From Halomonas urumqiensis (GTDB lineage Bacteria > Pseudomonadota > Gammaproteobacteria > Pseudomonadales > Halomonadaceae), in assembly GCF_003028575.1 (NCBI RefSeq), contig NZ_PYUD01000001.1, positions 310,001 to 374,000 on the forward strand: a DNA stretch of 64,000 nucleotides, read 5' to 3'. Both the position numbers and the translations under genes were made by a program. The notes beneath the pieces are model-generated. The model did not search any database. It saw only the letters and a program-made list of their open reading frames with translations, and was not told the DNA's origin. Positions 26,569-35,260 of this stretch are shown piece by piece; position 1 is the first letter of the stretch; the number at the start of each line of letters is the position of its first letter.

Positions 26569-26985
26569 TCAGGGGCGTACCAGGAACACCGATGCCTTGG
26601 TGTGGGTCGCGATCTTTCCACCGTGCGATGGCATGATGACGTCCAGGTGCCTGGGGGGATGCGTGGGCATGACGATCAGGTCCGCCCCGACGTCATCGAT
26701 AGCCTTGATCAACTCGTCGTCGAGATCGGCGATGGGGTCAGGGCTTGCGATGGTGTGGGTACTTACTGGCTGGCCATGCACCTTGGATCGCTTCTCGGCG
26801 AAGGCGTCGAGTTTTCGGGTGAACTCCTCGGGCGTTCGCGCGACGCTGCTCGGCGTGTTGGATGTGACGCCCACGTAGCATACCTCTGCATCATAATGGC
26901 GAGCCAAGTCCGCCACCGTTTCGAGTGCGGGTTCTATCACCTCGATGTGTGCCAGGTCGACCGGCACCATGATCTTCTTGTACAT
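26569..26985 (-). CDS. Universal stress protein (UspA family)
   Basis: A 138-residue single-domain Usp. It opens with YKKIMVPVDL and ends with KASVFLVRP, both typical. The usual ATP loop (G-x2-G-x9-G-S) is poorly kept: the region reads MPTHPPRHLD followed by SHGGK, so nucleotide binding is uncertain. Start ATG 26985 has AAAGGAGA upstream; an in-frame ATG at 27003 would place that ribosome site inside the gene. It lies directly upstream of BCCT 1, reminiscent of the Usp protein TeaD that accompanies the TeaABC ectoine transporter in Halomonas, so a regulatory role in solute uptake is plausible. Confidence 0.85.
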   Translation of the reverse strand: MYKKIMVPVDLAHIEVIEPALETVADLARHYDAEVCYVGVTSNTPSSVARTPEEFTRKLDAFAEKRSKVHGQPVSTHTIASPDPIADLDDELIKAIDDVGADLIVMPTHPPRHLDVIMPSHGGKIATHTKASVFLVRP

Positions 26986-27109
26986 GGCGATGTCTCCTTT
27001 CAACCTTCTGGTACTCGATGAGTGAAGCTCGAGATCGACGCGTTCACCTTGCGTACTAGCCAGGGGCTTGGCGTACGATGATCACATCCAGCATGGGTTG
27101 GGAGAGGGG

Positions 27110-27188
27110 ATTCATCAAGGCGCGCGATCAACGCGTCTCATCCTGCCTGCCCTGTGCGCCCCCTGACCAGTGTGTCATATCTCACCAC
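27110..27188 (-). repeat. Duplicated upstream block, copy 1 (upstream of uspA-BCCT 1)
   Basis: 79 bp that align with 29042-29120 upstream of BCCT 2, with conserved landmarks at identical spacing: ATTCATCAA, TCAACGCGKCTCAT 18 bases on, and CCAGTGTGYCATAT 39 bases further. The last element includes TGTGT-CATATC-TCACC, which resembles a CRP-type site. It is 125 bases before the uspA start. Confidence 0.7.
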
Positions 27189-27227
27189 GGGATGTCGGCC
27201 CTCAAGGAGGCTGCTGGCCCACAAACA

Positions 27228-27255
27228 CATCAGGCGGCCCTGAGGCCGCCTGATG
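27228..27255 (-). terminator. Terminator-like hairpin of BCCT transporter 2
   Basis: Perfect 12-bp stem with 4-base CTGA-type loop, identical in its core to 24782-24809 and 23 bases after the stop. The following minus-strand sequence is TGTTTGTG, a weaker T-tract than the first copy. Confidence 0.75.
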
Positions 27256-27278
27256 GCATGCTTGGCTGTGCACTTACA

Positions 27279-28919
27279 TCAAGATCTTGGTTCGCTCATC
27301 AGCCCCTTGACGATGGCGTAGCAACCGACCAGCAATACCAGTGTGAAGGGCAATCCAGTCGATATGACAGCCGCTTGCAGTGCCGCCAGGCCACCACCGA
27401 TAAGCAAGCCAATGGCAATGGCGCCCTCGATGATCGCCCAGAAGATGCGCTGGGGAGTGGGGGCATCGACCTTGCCACCCGCGGTGATGGAATCGATCAC
27501 CAGCGAGCCCGAGTCCGACGAGGTGATGAAGAACACGATCACCAGCACGATGGCGACAAAGGACGTGATTTCGGTCAGCGGCAGTCCAGCCAGCATCACG
27601 AAGAGCTCGTCGGCTTCGCCATCGAAGGTCCCGGCGAGCAACTGTTCGATGCCGGCACCACCGAAGGAGGTCATCCACAGTACCGATACGATGGAAGGTA
27701 CCAGCAACACGGCGATCAGGAACTCACGCACTGTGCGGCCACGCGACACACGGGCGATGAACATGCCGACGAACGGTGACCAGGAGATCCACCAGGCCCA
27801 ATAGAAGGCGGTCCAGCCCTGGGTGAAGTTGGCATCCTCACGACCGAACGGGTTGGACAGCTCGGGCAGATACGTCATGTAGCTCACGAGATTCTGGAAG
27901 AATCCTGTCACGATCATCAGCGTGGGTCCGACGATGATGACGAATGCCAGCAGCAGGAGGGCAAGACCCATATTGAGCTGAGAAAGTCGCTGAACGCCTT
28001 TCTCCACGCCGAGGACGATTGAGCCCATGGCAATGATAGTGATGCCAACGATCAGAAATACCATGGTGGTATTGTTGTTGGGGATGCCAAATAGATCGTT
28101 GAGGCCGTTACTGGCCTGCTGTGCGCCAAGGCCAAGCGACGTTGCAAGACCGAACAACGTGGCGAACACCGCCAGGATATCGATCACATGACCCGGCCAA
28201 CCCCATACGCGCTCCCCCAGAATCGGGTAGAAGATCGAGCGCATGGTCAGTGGCAGCCCCTTGTTGAAGGAGAAGATGGCCAGCGCCAGCGCCACCACTG
28301 CATAGATGCCCCATGGGTGCAGGCCCCAGTGGAAGATCGTGGCGGCCATCCCCAGAGCGATGGCGCCGGACTCGTCGCCTTCGGCGCCGCCCAGCGGTGC
28401 CCAGTCAGTACGCACGCCGTTCTCTGTGGCAATACCCCCCAGGGCGGACTGATAGTGCGCCATGGGTTCCGAGACGCCGAAGTACATCAAGCCGATGCCC
28501 ATGCCGGCGGCAAACAGCATGGCGAACCAGCCGGCATAGCTGAAGTCGGGCGTCGCATCCCGACCGCCGATGCGTACCTTCCCCAGTGGGGTGAAGATCA
28601 GCACGATCGACAGCAGCACGAACACATTGGCGGCCAGCAGGAAGAACCAGGCCATGTTGCCGGTCAGGAAATTGAAGGTCGCATCGAAGAGCGGTGCTAC
28701 CTGATCCTGCAGGGCCAGGGTGATGATCACGAAGAACAGCACCACGATGGCCGACACGGCAAAGACCTTGCCGTGAAGGTCCACGTTGAAGCCAAGTGCC
28801 GAGGTCGTGATGTTGTCCTGGCCGATCACATAATCGGTGTCGATCAGGTTGGCCGGACCGTCCGGGGCAGGAACGCCATCGGAAACCGGTGGCGTCTCAT
28901 CCTTGTCAGGTGTTGCCAT
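27279..28919 (-). CDS. BCCT-family betaine/choline/carnitine transporter 2
   Basis: A 546-residue paralogue of the transporter at 24837-26507, sharing the acidic N-terminal tail (PANLIDTDYVIGQDNIT), the AGMGIGLMYFGVSEP and WWISWSPFVGMFIARV motifs, and the SEPR C-terminal ending. Divergence is concentrated in the loop around residue 440, where a Glu/Asp-rich LAGTFDGEADELF replaces the SSGITEVQDAALE stretch of copy 1. ATG 28919 has AAGGAG upstream. Promoter block and terminator are also duplicated, but uspA is not. Two copies could differ in affinity or in osmotic response; this is not visible in sequence. Confidence 0.9.
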   Translation of the reverse strand: MATPDKDETPPVSDGVPAPDGPANLIDTDYVIGQDNITTSALGFNVDLHGKVFAVSAIVVLFFVIITLALQDQVAPLFDATFNFLTGNMAWFFLLAANVFVLLSIVLIFTPLGKVRIGGRDATPDFSYAGWFAMLFAAGMGIGLMYFGVSEPMAHYQSALGGIATENGVRTDWAPLGGAEGDESGAIALGMAATIFHWGLHPWGIYAVVALALAIFSFNKGLPLTMRSIFYPILGERVWGWPGHVIDILAVFATLFGLATSLGLGAQQASNGLNDLFGIPNNNTTMVFLIVGITIIAMGSIVLGVEKGVQRLSQLNMGLALLLLAFVIIVGPTLMIVTGFFQNLVSYMTYLPELSNPFGREDANFTQGWTAFYWAWWISWSPFVGMFIARVSRGRTVREFLIAVLLVPSIVSVLWMTSFGGAGIEQLLAGTFDGEADELFVMLAGLPLTEITSFVAIVLVIVFFITSSDSGSLVIDSITAGGKVDAPTPQRIFWAIIEGAIAIGLLIGGGLAALQAAVISTGLPFTLVLLVGCYAIVKGLMSEPRS

Positions 28920-29380
28920 TAGGCTTTCTCCTTTCAGTGATGTGTTGTTGCGTGAGTGTCCGATGTCACTCTCGGTGGATGATTCATTGGTGCTGGGAAC
29001 AGGCCTAGGGCTGTCAGAGTAAAGAATGGCGCGCGCGTGGCATTCATCAACCCTTGCTCTCAACGCGGCTCATACGGCCTTCGCTGAGTCATCGCGACCC
29101 AGTGTGCCATATATGACCACCCACTGCTGACAAGGCACGGTACCATCATCTGTCGCCGTGCTTCTTTATCAATTTGATATCCAATGGTTTTTCTTTTCAT
29201 TGCCGGGTCTGGCACGGCCTGTGCTGGTGGATTAAGCGAGCCAGGGATTCGGCAGGGTGGCATCATCAACGGCGTCAGACGCCATGTCCGACACAAGCGA
29301 CACCATGCACATTTCGGCATGATCGTCACCACGCGAATGACCCGGCATGAATCCAGGAGCAGTAAATCAGGAGGTAATGA
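28920..29380. other. Divergent intergenic region between BCCT 2 and the acidic secreted protein
   Basis: 461 bases. Contains the duplicated block 29042-29120 and an AT-rich patch at 29160-29205 that may hold promoters. No reading frame here has a ribosome site and family similarity. Confidence 0.55.
29042..29120 (-). repeat. Duplicated upstream block, copy 2 (upstream of BCCT 2)
   Basis: Homologous to 27110-27188, with the same order and spacing of three conserved words. The CRP-like element here reads TGTGC-CATATA-TGACC. It is 123 bases before the BCCT 2 start, against 125 for copy 1 and uspA. Confidence 0.7.
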
Positions 29381-29770
29381 ATGAAGACCCAAGAGTCCCT
29401 CAAGCAGCTGGGTATTCTCGGTGTGGTCTTTGGCCTCAGCGTAAGCCCGTTGGCGTTGGCCGACATGCACGAACCCGTCGCTCAGGAGCCAGGCACCACC
29501 ACCGAGTCAACCGACCCGGCGATGTCGGATCCGGCCAGTGATCCGACAAGCAATGATCCGACAAGCAATGATCCGATGGCCGAGCCGGGGCAACCCGCCG
29601 AAGAGCCCGGCTTTGGAGAGGGCACTGACCCCATGCCCAGTGGTGAAACCGATCAGTCCTCGCCGTCGAGTATGACTGACGAAGGGGCGAGCATGTCCAG
29701 CGATGACCCGAGCATGTCCAATGATCCGGGGGCTGCCGACAATGAGGAGGATCAGGACAGTACCTGGTGA
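29381..29770 (+). CDS. Secreted acidic low-complexity protein
   Basis: A 129-residue protein with a signal peptide (hydrophobic core LGILGVVFGLSVSPLALA, cleavage likely after ALA). The mature 100 residues are Asp/Glu/Ser/Pro/Met-rich with short repeats of DPTSN and DPSMS; no Cys and almost no Lys/Arg. No family recognised. The composition suggests an unstructured periplasmic or extracellular protein of a halophile. ATG 29381 follows AGGAGG. A 15-bp tandem duplication (CCGACAAGCAATGAT, twice, from about 29551) encodes the repeated DPTSN. A terminator follows at 29910. Confidence 0.75.
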   Translation: MKTQESLKQLGILGVVFGLSVSPLALADMHEPVAQEPGTTTESTDPAMSDPASDPTSNDPTSNDPMAEPGQPAEEPGFGEGTDPMPSGETDQSSPSSMTDEGASMSSDDPSMSNDPGAADNEEDQDSTW

Positions 29771-29909
29771 TCGGCTCCCCCGAAGAAAACTCGGATGAGC
29801 CGCCAGTCATGATGAGTCACCTTGAGTCGTGAGTTTGCAGGCGTCATGTCTCCAAGGCCGGTGTGCCCCGCCGTTCCCTCGCAAGCACCGGCCCCATTGA
29901 TGCCTTCTT

Positions 29910-29935
29910 GCCCTTGCCACCCGGCAGGGGCTTTT
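29910..29935 (+). terminator. Terminator downstream of the acidic protein gene
   Basis: GCCCTTGCC (29910-29918) pairs with GGCAGGGGC (29923-29931, one G-T pair), 4-base loop, then TTTT. It lies 140 bases after the stop codon. Confidence 0.7.
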
Positions 29936-29981
29936 CTTGATTGGACCGCTTTTCTTGAATGAACAGTCCTTATGAAGGCGC

Positions 29982-31388
29982 CTAGTCGTTATCCAGGCGA
30001 CGGTACAGCGTGCGGCGGGCGATTCCCAGAATGTCGGCGGTACGCCGTTTGTTGCCACCGGTGGCCTCCAGCACCTTGAGGATGTAGCGCTTCTCGACAT
30101 CGGCAAGGCTAGGCCAGTTCTGCTGTGCGGTTGTCGCCACCCAAGCGTCGTGAGGACTTTCTTCACGCGCCATCAATTCGCCCCCCAGGCGCCGCTGGTC
30201 GGCGGCATGCTCGCGAATGCGTTCGGGCAGGTCGGCATGCAGCAGTTCCTCGGCCTCGGCCAGGGTCACAGCGCGCATGATGGCGTTTTCAAGCTCGCGT
30301 ACGTTGCCTGGGTAGGGGTACCCGAGCAGTGCCTGCAGGGCAGCGGGTTCGATGCGCTCGATACGTTTGGCCTGGGCGTCGGCATGCTTGTCGACCAGCG
30401 CCGAGATCAGGCGCTCAAGGTCGCCGTTACGCTCCCGCAGCGGCGGAATGCGTAACGAAAACGTCTCGAGGCGATAGAACAGGTCCTCACGAAAGTCTCC
30501 CTGGCCGATGGCCAGTTCCAGGTCGCGATGGGTAGCGGCGATGATGCGCACATCCACTCGTTCCTCGCGCTCGGCCCCCACCGCGCGCACGGTCTTTTCC
30601 TGCAGGGCGCGCAGAAGCTTGGCCTGCAGGCCCGGCGACATCTCGCCGATCTCGTCCAGGAACAGGCTGCCACCACTGGCCGCCTGAAAGAGGCCCTGGC
30701 GATGGTCGCTGGCGCCGGTGAAAGCACCTTTGACGTGACCGAAGAACTCGCTCTCCAGCAGCTCGGCGGGAATGCTGGCACAGTTCACTGCCACGAACGG
30801 CCCTTCGGAGCGGGTGCTTTCGGTGTGAATGGCGCGTGCCAGAAGCTCCTTGCCGGTACCGCTCTCGCCGAGGATCAGGATCGGCGCATCGCTTCTGGCA
30901 AGTCTGCCCGCATCGTGGAACAACGCCTGCATTGCCTCGCTCTCGCCGACCAGGCCATGGAAATGACGGGATTGCGCATGACCTTGATAACGTTCGGCCA
31001 GGCGCTGTCGTGTCAGCACGCGATAGACCGCTTCCTGTACTCCCTCCAGATCCAGTGGCTTGGTCAGGAAGTCATCGGCACCGATCTTGAGCGCCTCGAC
31101 CGCCTGGTCGATGGTGCCGAAGGCAGTGATCACGATGAACCCCACCCGGTCGCCCTGCTCGCGGAGCTGCTGCAACAGTTGCATGCCGCTGATGCCTGGT
31201 AGGCGCACATCGCTGATGACAAGCCCTACCTCACTATGGCTGAGGACAGCGATGGCGTCCTCGGCACTGGCGGCCAGCAGCGTGGCGAAGCCTGCATCAC
31301 GAAGTTCTTCGTCGAGCAACTCAAGGATTGCCTGATCGTCCTCGACGATCAGGATCGGTGCAAAGGGTGCGGGGGCCATCCTGGTCAC
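29982..31388 (-). CDS. Sigma-54-dependent response regulator (NtrC family)
   Basis: A 468-residue cytoplasmic regulator. Receiver domain (about 12-125) with phospho-acceptor Asp60 in ISDVRLPG; AAA+ domain (about 148-375) with Walker A GESGTGKE and the sigma-54 contact loop GAFTGA; C-terminal Fis-type helix-turn-helix (about 435-465, NKRRTADILGIARRTLYRRL). Intact GAFTGA means it activates sigma-54 promoters. Start is GTG 31388, overlapping the kinase stop as GTGA, with GAGGAA upstream; an ATG three codons later is the alternative. Targets are not visible in its own neighbourhood. Confidence 0.93.
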   Translation of the reverse strand: MTRMAPAPFAPILIVEDDQAILELLDEELRDAGFATLLAASAEDAIAVLSHSEVGLVISDVRLPGISGMQLLQQLREQGDRVGFIVITAFGTIDQAVEALKIGADDFLTKPLDLEGVQEAVYRVLTRQRLAERYQGHAQSRHFHGLVGESEAMQALFHDAGRLARSDAPILILGESGTGKELLARAIHTESTRSEGPFVAVNCASIPAELLESEFFGHVKGAFTGASDHRQGLFQAASGGSLFLDEIGEMSPGLQAKLLRALQEKTVRAVGAEREERVDVRIIAATHRDLELAIGQGDFREDLFYRLETFSLRIPPLRERNGDLERLISALVDKHADAQAKRIERIEPAALQALLGYPYPGNVRELENAIMRAVTLAEAEELLHADLPERIREHAADQRRLGGELMAREESPHDAWVATTAQQNWPSLADVEKRYILKVLEATGGNKRRTADILGIARRTLYRRLDND

Positions 31389-32896
31389 GTGAGGCTTCCT
31401 CGGTTCATGGAATTGGTAAAAAAAGTGGTAGACGAAGAAGGGGTAATCGAGGGGTCGCGGGCAGGCTCGGCCAGTGGCAGCACGATCTCGAAGCCTGCGC
31501 CGCCAAGCGAGCTGTCGATCACACCGATGGTGCCGGCGTGGTCGTTGACGATACGGTGCACCATGGCGAGCCCAAGTCCGCTGCCCTGGCCGACGGGCTT
31601 GGTGGTGAAGAAAGGATCGAAGACCCGCGGGCGGTCTGTGGCAGCAATGCCGGGGCCATCATCCTCCAGCCACAGGCGCAGCTCGGTGTTCGTGGCGCGG
31701 GCTGTCAGGCGAATGTTGCTGACGTTGCCGGCCTGGATGGCGTTGCGCAGCAGGTTGGTAAACACCTGGATCAGTTGTTGGCCATTGGCGAGCAGTGTAT
31801 AGGGCGGCGATGGAAGGTCCGTCTCGAATTCGATCGCCTGTCGTTCAATGTCATCCTCGACCAGGCCAAGTGCCGTGGCCACCAGCTCATCCAGGCTGTG
31901 CCACTCCTTGGCAAGGTTGTGACGGCGCCCCAGCTCCATCAATTGGCGGACGATCTCGACAATGCGTTCGACCTCTCCGCGGATACGCCCAAGGCGAGCG
32001 CGTTCGTCATCGCCGATGGTCTCGCGACGGGCCAGCCGCTGGGCCTGACCATTGATCACCGTCAGTGGCGCACCGATCTCATGGGCGACGCCCGTGGCCA
32101 AGACACCAAGCTCGGCGAGCTTGTGAGACTTGTGCAGGCGTCGTTCCAGCTCGACCTCCTTGTGGCGGCGCGTTTCGATATCGGCATCCTTTTCGGCCAT
32201 GGCATCGAGCATGCCGTTGAGCGCCTCTGCCAGGCGGCGGTACTCCTCGGGGCCTTGCACCGCGGCGCGCCGATCACGATTACCGCCCTCGACGCTGGCC
32301 ATCACCCCCAGCAGGCGATTGATCGGCCGTTCGATGAACTGGCGAAACCCCCACCAAAGGCTGAATACGATGCCGAGCGCGCCGATGACGAACACCAGCC
32401 CCGCGACCAGGCTGATGAAGTGGCTGTAGTTCTCGACGCCGGTATTGAGTCGGTTGACCTGCAAGACGCCACGCACCTCGCCATCGGGCGTGGTCAGCGG
32501 CATCAGTGCCGAATAATAGGTCCAGTCGTCATGGTCGCGATAGGCGCCAGTAAGTTCGCCGCTGTCGACCACGGCACGGATATCTTCGGGCTTGAACAGC
32601 GCCTCGCCAAGGCCAAGGCCATAGATCTCCTCTCCCTCGGTGTTAAAGACGTAGGCACCGTAGATACGGTGGAAGGAGAAGGCTGATTGCAACGTGTCCT
32701 GTATCGAGTCGGGTGTATCGCGAGCCATGGCATGACCAAGCGACGTGCCAAGGGCGTGGGTAATGATCTCGACCTCGGTCTCAAGCTTGGAGCGCATGTT
32801 CTCCTCGAGCGTGGTGATCGCAAGCAGGCTGAATACCACCAGAATGAAGAACAGGGGCACGATGACAGTGAGGATGATCAGGTTGCGAAGGCGCAT
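31385..32896 (-). CDS. Membrane sensor histidine kinase
   Basis: A 503-residue partner of the overlapping NtrC-type regulator. Two transmembrane helices (about 6-27 and 165-187) flank a periplasmic sensor of about 135 residues; HAMP (about 190-245); HisKA with His272 in GVAHEIGAPL; HATPase with NLLRNAIQAG, DDGPGI, and GSGLGLAMV. The C-terminus has a Ser/Thr-rich tail. The signal sensed cannot be told; the periplasmic part has a Cache/PAS-like GAYVFNTEGEEIYG stretch. ATG 32896 has a weak ribosome site. Confidence 0.92.
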   Translation of the reverse strand: MRLRNLIILTVIVPLFFILVVFSLLAITTLEENMRSKLETEVEIITHALGTSLGHAMARDTPDSIQDTLQSAFSFHRIYGAYVFNTEGEEIYGLGLGEALFKPEDIRAVVDSGELTGAYRDHDDWTYYSALMPLTTPDGEVRGVLQVNRLNTGVENYSHFISLVAGLVFVIGALGIVFSLWWGFRQFIERPINRLLGVMASVEGGNRDRRAAVQGPEEYRRLAEALNGMLDAMAEKDADIETRRHKEVELERRLHKSHKLAELGVLATGVAHEIGAPLTVINGQAQRLARRETIGDDERARLGRIRGEVERIVEIVRQLMELGRRHNLAKEWHSLDELVATALGLVEDDIERQAIEFETDLPSPPYTLLANGQQLIQVFTNLLRNAIQAGNVSNIRLTARATNTELRLWLEDDGPGIAATDRPRVFDPFFTTKPVGQGSGLGLAMVHRIVNDHAGTIGVIDSSLGGAGFEIVLPLAEPARDPSITPSSSTTFFTNSMNRGSLT

Positions 32897-32931
32897 TGGA
32901 GTCCGTTAACGACAGGATGTCATGAGGCACG

Positions 32932-32962
32932 CGCCTCCCGCGCGAAGTGCGCCCGGGAGGCG
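32932..32962. terminator. Stem-loop after the sugar dehydrogenase gene
   Basis: CGCCTCCCG (32932-32940) pairs with CGGGAGGCG (32954-32962). It begins 8 bases after the dehydrogenase stop on the minus strand and has no T-run, so termination is possible but unproven. Confidence 0.5.
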
Positions 32963-32969
32963 ACGTCGA

Positions 32970-34142
32970 TCAGTCCGCGGGGATCAGTCGGTAAAGGCCA
33001 CCGTTGGCGGCGTCCTCCAGCAGGTAAATGGCGCCGTCATGGCCCTGGCGGACGTCGCGGATTCGTCCGATCTCGCCATCGAGCAGGGTTTCGACGCCAG
33101 CCACGTCACCATCCTCGAGGTCGAGCCTGAGCAGTTTTTCGCTGGCAAGCCCCCCGGCCAGCAGGTCGCCGCGCCAGGCGGGAAACGTGTCACCCTGGAC
33201 CTCGGCAAGCCCCGACGGTGCGAATCGCCCCTCGAAGACATACACCGGATCCCGCATTCCCGGGGCGCTGTCGAGCCCGATAGGCTGATTGGTGGCATAG
33301 TCGCGACCGAGCGTGACCTCTGGCCAGCCGTAGTTGACGCCCGCGTCGAGCCGATTGAGCTCGTCACCGGTGCGTGGGCCATGCTCGGTGGACCATGCGG
33401 TGCCGTCGGCGGCCACGGTCAAGCCCTGGGGATTGCGGTTGCCATGGGTATACAGCGCATCGAGCGTGTCGGGATCATCGACATGGGGGTTGTCGTCGGG
33501 AATGCCGCCGGTGTCGGTCAGCCGCAGGAAGCTGCCGGCGTGATCGCCGGTGTCCTGAGCGCGCGGGGGGTGACTGCCGCGATCGCCGATGCTCATCAGC
33601 AGGGTGCCATCGTCCAGCCAGGCAAGCCGTGACCCATAGTGCCTGCCGGCACCCGAGAAACGGTTCTGCACGAACAGCGTCTCCCTATCGGCCAGCCGGT
33701 CGCCATCGAGCCGGGCGCGACTGAGCGTCGTGGCGGTGCCGCCATCCCCAGGCTGGCTCCAGGTAAAGTAGAGCCAGCCGTTGTCCGGCTCGGCGAAATC
33801 GGGGTGCACCACCACGTCCAGCAGGCCGCCCTGACCGCGGGTGCTGACCTCTGGCAATCCCGTCACATGGCTGACCTCGCCACCCTCGTCGATCAGCGCC
33901 AACCGGCCAGGACGCTCACTGACCAGCATCCGGCCGTCGGGCAGCATCGCCATGGCCCACGGATGCTCGAGGCCGTCGGCGATACGCTCCAGGCGCATGT
34001 CGTGATGATCGGTGGCAATCCGTTCGGCCACCACCTCGGCCGCCTGGAGTGGCGTGGCCAGCAAGCCGGTCGCCAGCAGGCTGGCGGTCAGTACGGGCGT
34101 CAACGTGTGCGTGCGCAAAGTCGAGTGTGTCGGCATGTTCAT
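32970..34142 (-). CDS. PQQ-dependent sugar dehydrogenase (aldose dehydrogenase, YliI-like)
   Basis: A 390-residue periplasmic beta-propeller enzyme that oxidises aldoses with PQQ. Signal peptide of about 33 residues (LTPVLTASLLATGLLATPLQA, cut near QAAE). Family motifs: LEHPWAMAMLPDG, GQGGLLDVVVHPDF, GNRNPQGL and STEHGPRTGDELN. Start ATG 34142 follows GAGG; an upstream open extension to 34262 is rejected because the signal peptide would be internal. No PQQ biosynthesis genes lie in the window. It stands alone between the kinase gene and an AEC transporter. Confidence 0.88.
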   Translation of the reverse strand: MNMPTHSTLRTHTLTPVLTASLLATGLLATPLQAAEVVAERIATDHHDMRLERIADGLEHPWAMAMLPDGRMLVSERPGRLALIDEGGEVSHVTGLPEVSTRGQGGLLDVVVHPDFAEPDNGWLYFTWSQPGDGGTATTLSRARLDGDRLADRETLFVQNRFSGAGRHYGSRLAWLDDGTLLMSIGDRGSHPPRAQDTGDHAGSFLRLTDTGGIPDDNPHVDDPDTLDALYTHGNRNPQGLTVAADGTAWSTEHGPRTGDELNRLDAGVNYGWPEVTLGRDYATNQPIGLDSAPGMRDPVYVFEGRFAPSGLAEVQGDTFPAWRGDLLAGGLASEKLLRLDLEDGDVAGVETLLDGEIGRIRDVRQGHDGAIYLLEDAANGGLYRLIPAD

Positions 34143-34229
34143 GGCGACCTCATGGTGGCGGGGGGAGAGGTGAATAGCGTGATTGAGTTGTGAATCGTGA
34201 GTGGCCATGCGATTAGAGACTTTCCGGTC

Positions 34230-34265
34230 GCGGTGTTGTTCCACGTTGCGGTGTTGTTCCATGTC
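34230..34265. repeat. 18-bp tandem duplication
   Basis: GCGGTGTTGTTCCACGTT followed at once by GCGGTGTTGTTCCATGTC; 16 of 18 positions agree. It lies in the 165-base gap between the sugar dehydrogenase start and the AEC transporter stop. Confidence 0.8.
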
Positions 34266-34306
34266 GCGCTATTGCGACAGTAGGGGCGAGCGTTGCGCTC
34301 GCCGCG

Positions 34307-35197
34307 TTACATCAGCAGGGCCAGCAGGATCGGCAGGTAGATCAATGAGAGCAGCGTCGAGCAGAACACCAGGCTCGCCACATATTCCGGCTCACGCTTG
34401 GCCTTCTGGGCGAACAGGTAGTTGAATACTGCCACCGGCATGCTCATCTGCAGGATCAGGATGCCAATCGCCAGCGGCGGCAGCCCCAGCAGGTGGCCAA
34501 CCCCCCAGGCGATCAGTGCGGCGGTGGGAATGCGCAGCAGGCTGAAGCCGATGCCCGATCTCAGATTCTTGACCTGGATGCTGGCCAGCGACACACCCAG
34601 GGTGATCAGCATCAGCGGCACGGTGAAACCCGAGATCAGGTCGACGCTGTTGTCGAGCCACAACGGCAGTTGGGTATCGGTGAGCAGCAACGTCAAGGCG
34701 ATCAGGATGGCATAGACAGTGGGCGTTCGCGCCAGGGTGCGCCACGGCCTGCCACTGCGGCTGGCCATCATCGAGCCCACGGTGAACTGGAACAGCGAGA
34801 CGGTGACCATCACCGTGATGCCATAAACGAAGCCACTCTGGCCGAAGGCGTAGAGCACCACCGGCAGCCCCATGTTGCCGGTGTTGGGGTACATGGTCGA
34901 TGCCAGCAGTACCCGCCAGTCACGGCGCAACAGGCGTGCCAGCAGGAAGGCCACGCCCGCCATGCTGGTAAGCACCATGGCGGTGGCGAGCATGGTGAGA
35001 CCAAAGCTTCCTGCATCGATGTCGGCGCCGGATAACGAAGCGAGCACCAGTGCCGGTGTGCCGATGTTGAACACCAGGCGGGTGACGAACTCGATCGGAT
35101 AGGGATGGCCAAGGCGAATCCAGGTGAATCCGAGCCCGGCGCCGGCAAGCACAGGCGCCATCACGGCGAACAGTTGGGCAAGCATCGCGGGGTCCAT
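34307..35197 (-). CDS. AEC-family transporter (auxin efflux carrier-like)
   Basis: A 296-residue inner-membrane protein with about ten helices in two inverted halves; APVLAGAGLGFTWIRLG, YPNTGNMGLPVVLYAFG and LQMSMPVAVFNYLFA are characteristic. Malonate or other small organic anions are common substrates of bacterial AEC proteins; not determinable here. I chose ATG 35197 because family members begin just before LAQLFAV; a TTG at 35245 is possible but lacks support. The LysR gene ends 63 bases upstream on the same strand, so it may regulate or be co-transcribed with this transporter. Confidence 0.82.
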   Translation of the reverse strand: MDPAMLAQLFAVMAPVLAGAGLGFTWIRLGHPYPIEFVTRLVFNIGTPALVLASLSGADIDAGSFGLTMLATAMVLTSMAGVAFLLARLLRRDWRVLLASTMYPNTGNMGLPVVLYAFGQSGFVYGITVMVTVSLFQFTVGSMMASRSGRPWRTLARTPTVYAILIALTLLLTDTQLPLWLDNSVDLISGFTVPLMLITLGVSLASIQVKNLRSGIGFSLLRIPTAALIAWGVGHLLGLPPLAIGILILQMSMPVAVFNYLFAQKAKREPEYVASLVFCSTLLSLIYLPILLALLM

Positions 35198-35260
35198 GAC
35201 GGGGAGAGAGTGGCTATTGTCGTGAATTGTCTGGCTGGCTGGCAAGCAAGCCGGCTGGCT

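Noticed and set aside
26986..27003. Longer uspA start at 27003
   Set aside because: It would place the strong AAAGGAGA ribosome site inside the coding region; MYKKI is the family start.
31328..32686. 452-residue frame opposite the sensor kinase
   Set aside because: The kinase on the other strand has all catalytic boxes; the opposite frame has none.
34143..34262. N-terminal extension of the sugar dehydrogenase
   Set aside because: It would bury the signal peptide and is rich in His/Arg without similarity.
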